From contig NC_051095.1 of the NCBI RefSeq assembly GCF_901709675.1, forward strand, positions 2,212,295 through 2,276,294: a DNA stretch of 64,000 bases, given 5' to 3'. The stretch is from Syngnathus acus. Taxonomy: Eukaryota; Chordata; Actinopteri; Syngnathiformes; Syngnathidae. Numbering within the stretch: the first letter of the stretch is position 1; every line of letters starts with the position of its first letter. This document shows positions 59,624-64,000 of this stretch, piece by piece. Under the pieces are notes generated by a model that saw only the letters and a list, made by a program, of their open reading frames with translations, did no database searches and was not told where the DNA came from. The translations under genes and the position numbers were made by a program.

Positions 59624-59637
59624 CTGCCCCCTGGTGG
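59624..59637 (-). promoter_or_regulatory. CTCF-like motif (reverse)
   Basis: The minus strand reads CCACCAGGGGGCAG, a full match to the CTCF core consensus. Confidence 0.5.
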
Positions 59638-60770
59638 CCAAGGTGTACAATTCTCTTTAATTCGATCAACTCACTTTTGTTTTTGGTCAACATTATAGTG
59701 CTTTGGTCTTGTTTAAAAAAAAATAATTTCTTACGCATTAATGAAAAAGTAGAACATAACTAGGAGACCTTACGTGCCTTGTTTAAGTCAAATATAGAAC
59801 AGAAATCAGCTTTTCTCCACCACTGACCATTTTCATAATGAATTTGTGCTGCACGTCCTTGCAAATAAAGCAAGTATAGATCTGTCTGACCTTTAGTCTA
59901 ACCACGCCGACCTTTTGCTAGAATAATGACGGCGATTTCACACCCACCACGACTCCACCCGCTAAAAAAGGGGGCGAAAATATTTATTGCTCAAGTTCAA
60001 TTAGCTCCGGCGCCATTGGCCAGACCAATCAATGTGACCTGCTGTGCCGGAGGATGCTAGATTAATATTTTTATGATGATTTCCCTTCACAGACGTGGGG
60101 AAATTAAATGAATCGATAGCAGCAGTAGTTTAGACGAGGCCACAATCACTGCAGTGAGGAACTAACTATATTTTCCGTTTTTTTCACTCAATTAATTGCC
60201 TTTCGTCCACCTGCTTTTAAGTTTTAGTTTGTGGTGTTTTACACACTCCGGGGGATTTTGTTCCAAGTGCATGGTGTCCTGCTGAGCGCTGTTCTAATAT
60301 CCCGTCCATCATGAAGCTAAGCCAACCAAAATATTAGAAACAAGCGCAAGGTGTCGTACAGGCAGACGAGCTTTATATAGCTTGGCCTCATTTGCATTCT
60401 CTTTCAACGTGGATGCAAACTAACGTCTCTGCGTGGGTTGAAAGCCACTCGACGCCAACATGCCACTGGTAATGTATACATGCCGAAGAAGGGGGCTCTC
60501 ATATGCAAGGTATGTGCAATTGCAAGCGACACACATTTGCAATTAACTCTTCCAATGACATGCCAGGCAAACGGGCGAGACTGGCAACATCTGCATGAAT
60601 ATTTAAGCAGTACGTGATTAGATTAGTCATTAAGTCTTCTGGTTTCACATCACCATGCTGACCTGCCGCAGCATCCTACAAACGCTTGAGAAAAAAAAAA
60701 GAGATTTGGGACGGCAAAGTTCCCCATGGAGCAAATTAAGAGACTATACGGTCAGACATTTTTATATCAT

Positions 60771-61099
60771 AGGTGTCAAACTCAAGGCCCCGGGGCCAGA
60801 CACGGCCCGCCACACCATTTTGTGTGGCCCGCGAAGACAAATTTTGCATCACCATTGTGTCTTTACAAATCGTCTTCACTTTTTAAAAATGGAGCTATTG
60901 CTAGCAATTTTTACTAATGTTCATCTTTTTGAACTATTTGAACAGTTTTTACTAATCTCTGATTTCAAAAGTAGTTATTCATCCGCTTGTCGTGTAGCCT
61001 ATACTGAAAATAATATAAGCCATTGATGGTCATAATGGCCCTCCGAGGGAAACTATGACTACAATGCGGCCGCTGACAAAAATTAGTTTGACACCCCTG
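60771..61099 (+). mobile_element. hAT (Charlie-type) MITE
   Basis: It starts ggtgtcaaactcaaggcccc, with the typical ggccagacacggcccgccac and tgtgtggcccgcgaagacaa, and ends ttagtttgacacccctg. These are the ends and interior of common vertebrate hAT-Charlie MITEs. The first bases of the left end are altered (cataggtgtc instead of caggggtgtc). TTATAT occurs just outside both ends and may be part of the target duplication. Confidence 0.65.
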
Positions 61100-61179
61100 C
61101 CTTATATGCCTTGTAGGCTACACAACAAAGTGACAAATAACCAGTTATGAAATCAGAGAAGAAGAAGAAAGAAAAAAAA

Positions 61180-61315
61180 GCTCACAAACCATGTTTTCTT
61201 AAAGTCAATTAGGAATTTTTGTATTGATACAAAATCGATGCACAATTTGTCTTTGTGGGCCACATACAATGGTGTGGCGGGCCGTATCTGGCCCCCGGGC
61301 CCCTTTGACACCGAT
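61180..61315 (-). mobile_element. Inverted hAT head fragment
   Basis: Reverse complement of the head of the preceding element (ggtgtcaaaggggcccgggg, then ggccagatacggcccgccac and tgtggcccacaaagacaaat). It lies about 80 bases beyond that element's end. Confidence 0.6.
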
Positions 61316-63276
61316 GCTATAAGGCAACACCTTGTACAATGTCCGAAGCTGCTCTTTGGCGAGTGGGAAATAAAACCCTTGAGAGCGCAGGTTAGAGCAA
61401 CACAGTTTACTCTAAATTTGTTCTGCTTTGATGAAATGAACAGATTGTGCCTCAGAGCGTTTGGCAGGATAAGGGTTGATGAACGAGAGCAGAGACGGAC
61501 AACAGAAAATGCAAAGTGCCGTGTCGGATAGTCCTTGACGCGAAGCCTCTCCCGGCGAGCGAGAACCCGCGTGTCGTTTCGCAGGACTGTGGTCTTCCAC
61601 ATCAAAAAAAAAAAGCGGAGGCGGATCAAGTCGGGAGATGAAAGACGGAACATGTCTGTAGTGGATGTGCAAAGTGAATACATCACACGGCGTGCGCGAT
61701 ATGCGCAGTGCAGTGTCGGATCAGTCCGGTCGGGATTGATGTTCTACCAGTCGACTGCCAACAGAATAGATCCAGTTCCTCGCCCATGACGGACTTGTAA
61801 GTTCAAAGAGCGCCAGGAGCGGTCCCGCTTCCTTTCACGCCGTTCTCGGCCTTGCTGGTCATTGTGCGGTCGACTGCTTCTCGAAAGTTGAAATATTTGG
61901 AAAATCAGATTGAATATGGAGCCAAAGCTTTTGTAAACACATCAAACTATACCGTAGCCATCTTGATGTAAACGTGGCCACGAGTGTAAAATGAGTTTGT
62001 GCCTCAGTCGTCTGAAATGTCGCAATGAATCAACTCCAGTTGATTGTGCTGCTTTTATCTCTCCTCAGCCCATTGCAGTGACCCCAAAGGGATTCCTGGA
62101 TGGCGGTCTGGGTGGCCCGCCGCTGGGCTGCTATCTGGTAAAGGGGGGGGGCAGGGAGAGGCCAGAGTCTAAATAAATGCTTTTTGGCTCAGAGCTCTCC
62201 GTTGAACCGCAAATCAAGCTGAAGCAATGATGTGAAGAGACAAAAACCCAAACACCAGGACAGAGCGGTAGATTTAGACCCCAAACATTTTAGCCAAAGG
62301 CTACTTAGCGCGTGTAGGTTTCACTCACCTCCCGCCGCGTTTCCTCCCCTTTTCTCACCCCCTTGAACCTTCCCTCCATCCTCGTCTTTCGCTTATCTGT
62401 TACGTAACCGACTGCTATGTCAGAGGTGCTGAGAGAGGGAGGGGTCCGCCGCCAGTGAGTGAGCTCGGTAAAAGGAGCCCGAATGAGCAGACAATGAGAA
62501 CCAACGCGTGTGGTGTGCTCTCAAATGTGCGGACAGCAAAAGAAACATGCTGGTGGCACATGCCCTCATTTAAAGGGACAAGAAACTTGAAGATCAGATC
62601 GGCAGAATGAGTCCTCTTATCAAGCTAGGTAGGATCTGAGCCGTGAAAAAGGCATGAGGCTTCTTAAATGCCATGACAGCTAAAGTTGTGGGCGGGAAGA
62701 GAATTTGATCAGGATTAAAAAAAAAAGCGAGTCGCACTACTCGGTGGTGATGTAATGATCTGAAGGTTCATTCAAGGCACAAAAGAGCTACGACGCGTTC
62801 TCCAAGGACGATACGATGGGTTACAAACGAGAGCTGAGCTTTGCTAAAAAGAAATGCTGGGAGGTAAACAAAGTGGATTCATGTCTTGCCTTGTCAATGG
62901 TAACGCATGAATGAAAGTTTCCCCATCGTACGTACACATGGCAACCATTCAAAGACTGCTACACAAATGCCAATAGTGCAGAGCGGAGACAACGATGTTA
63001 AGGCTAGCTCAACTTTGGTCACTATGTCTTCAGCACGCAGAACCAAAACTAACAACATCAAGCACTGTAGTACTTCCTCGTTCCCTTTTTTTCCTGTCAA
63101 CAAAGTTAGCAAACTTTCACAGATGTCAAGAAGCATTAGCTTCTGGCGTGAGGCGATGAAGGCAAAGACGTGCTAATCCCTCAACGCTCATTGGGAGCTT
63201 CCTCACTGGGCACGAGCCCCAACAAAATGCATCCGTGCAGGAGGCTGAACAAGAGCAGCAAAAACAGGTGAACAGA

Positions 63277-63633
63277 GGATAGCATAGCATAGCATAGGAC
63301 AGGATAGGACAGCATAGCATAGGTAGGATAGCATAGGTAGGATCCCATAGGACAGGACAGCACTGAACAGAACAGGATAGAATAGGACAGCACAGGACAG
63401 GACAGGACAGGACAGCATAGCATGGCATAGCATAGGTAGGATAGGATAGGACAGCACAGCACAGGACAGGATAGAATAGGACAGGATAGCATAGCATAGG
63501 TAGGATAGCACAGGACAAGACAGGACAGGATAGCATAGCATAGGTGGGATAGCATAGCATAGGTAGGATAGCATAGCATAGCGTAGGTTAGCACAGGACA
63601 AGACATGACAAAATAGGACAGGACAGAATAGAA
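63277..63633. repeat. AGGACAGGATAGCATAGCAT minisatellite
   Basis: About 357 bases of interleaved five-base words (agcat, aggac, aggat) with recurring aggtaggatagcat blocks. The array is degenerate with higher-order variation and produces spurious CYPVLSCP-type open frames on the minus strand. Confidence 0.93.
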
Positions 63634-64000
63634 TGCTGCTTTGAGGACTTGAAGCTGGGGGGGGACATAGGCTGCCATCGAGGCTGAAAGCTGAATGAAA
63701 ATGACCAAACCCAAGATATTCATCTTCCTGCGTAGCGCATGGGGCGGGACGGATGACTTGACAGCAGGCGTGAAGCCGGCCTGTTGGGAGTGGGCTGACA
63801 TTTTGCTCCTTATTTCCTCTCACAGCTGTTTCCGACAAGATGGAGAGCGGGAAAGACCGCGGGAACCCGAGCAAGTAATGGGGAGCTGAGAAAAAAGGAA
63901 ATGGCAGATTGCCTGGCGCCAGCTTTGCGTCCTCTTTTTCCTCGTGTATTGCCTCACTGGCGTCCTTCTCGCTGGACTTTGCCCAAGTGGACAGAGATGA

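Larger units (their letters stand above)
56307..64000 (-). other. nrxn2: nrxn2 intron upstream of LNS6 (to window edge)
   Basis: 7.7 kb. I searched for an EGF-like exon (CxNGG pattern) and for a beta-neurexin first exon (His-rich HHVHHFH-type then RGGH with a phase-1 donor) and recognised neither. It holds the TCAC microsatellite, hAT fragments, a CTCF-like motif and a minisatellite. Two AT-rich blocks of conserved-noncoding appearance lie at about 59.98-60.15 and 60.36-60.65 kb. Confidence 0.5.

Noticed and set aside
62330-62410. Possible beta-neurexin exon with donor gtgagtg on the minus strand
   Set aside because: The donor is good, but the upstream translation lacks a signal peptide, a His-rich segment and the RGGH ending expected of beta-neurexin.
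63277-63633. CRISPR-like array
   Set aside because: The words are short, contiguous and degenerate, with no spacers, and the window is eukaryotic.
63126-63874. Cysteine/proline/leucine-rich minus-strand frames up to 223 codons
   Set aside because: They are translations of the minisatellite at 63277-63633.

Overview
The window is vertebrate nuclear DNA, most likely from a ray-finned fish. It holds intron-containing genes with vertebrate-type splice sites, a recognisable neurexin-2 gene, short introns of 70-100 nt in one gene, and many small fish-type DNA-transposon derivatives (TA-flanked MITEs, hAT MITEs). I could not fix the species. Both genes lie on the minus strand, head to tail: neurexin 2 at high coordinates, then about 5 kb of repeat-rich intergenic DNA, then a C-type lectin gene that runs off the left edge.

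Region 1 (1-17.3 kb): a large multi-CTLD lectin gene. A signal-peptide exon (17075-16997) is followed by five complete modules and the start of a sixth. Each module has 11 small exons, spans 2.6-2.7 kb from first to last exon, repeats about every 3 kb, and encodes three C-type lectin-like domains (a, b, c; 436-440 residues). Every module begins and ends in intron phase 1, so modules can be added or lost without breaking the frame. I placed 58 coding exons by splice sites and reading phase: about 2,330 residues, 15 complete CTLDs and part of a 16th. The last 7.7 kb of the window's left side (about 2.5 repeat copies) is nearly identical between copies, introns included. This points to very recent duplication, conversion or an assembly collapse.

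Region 2 (17.3-22.8 kb): intergenic DNA. It carries a diverged tandem duplication, a GT microsatellite, a LINE-like 3-prime end, a telomere-like hexamer block interrupted by a hAT MITE with an 8-bp target duplication, and two inverted copies of a 495-bp TA-flanked MITE.

Region 3 (22.8-64 kb): the 3-prime part of neurexin 2 (nrxn2). Six coding exons were recovered with consistent phases: LNS6 part 1 (56306-56125), LNS6 part 2 (39753-39582), the alternative 90-nt SS4 exon (34293-34204), LNS6 end plus Thr-rich stalk (29644-29322), an acidic stalk exon (28658-28580), and the last exon with extended stalk, membrane helix, cytoplasmic tail and PDZ ligand (25058-24175). The introns hold microsatellites, a third MITE copy, a foldback palindrome, nested TTAA-flanked inverted repeats, hAT fragments, CTCF-like motifs and a minisatellite. 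No further exon, and no beta-neurexin first exon, was recognised between 56.3 kb and the right edge.

The two genes have no evident functional link. The most unusual object is the modular lectin gene: more CTLDs than the 8-10 of known mannose-receptor-family proteins, no visible ricin-type or fibronectin-II domain, degenerate sugar-binding motifs, and ongoing homogenisation of its modules.
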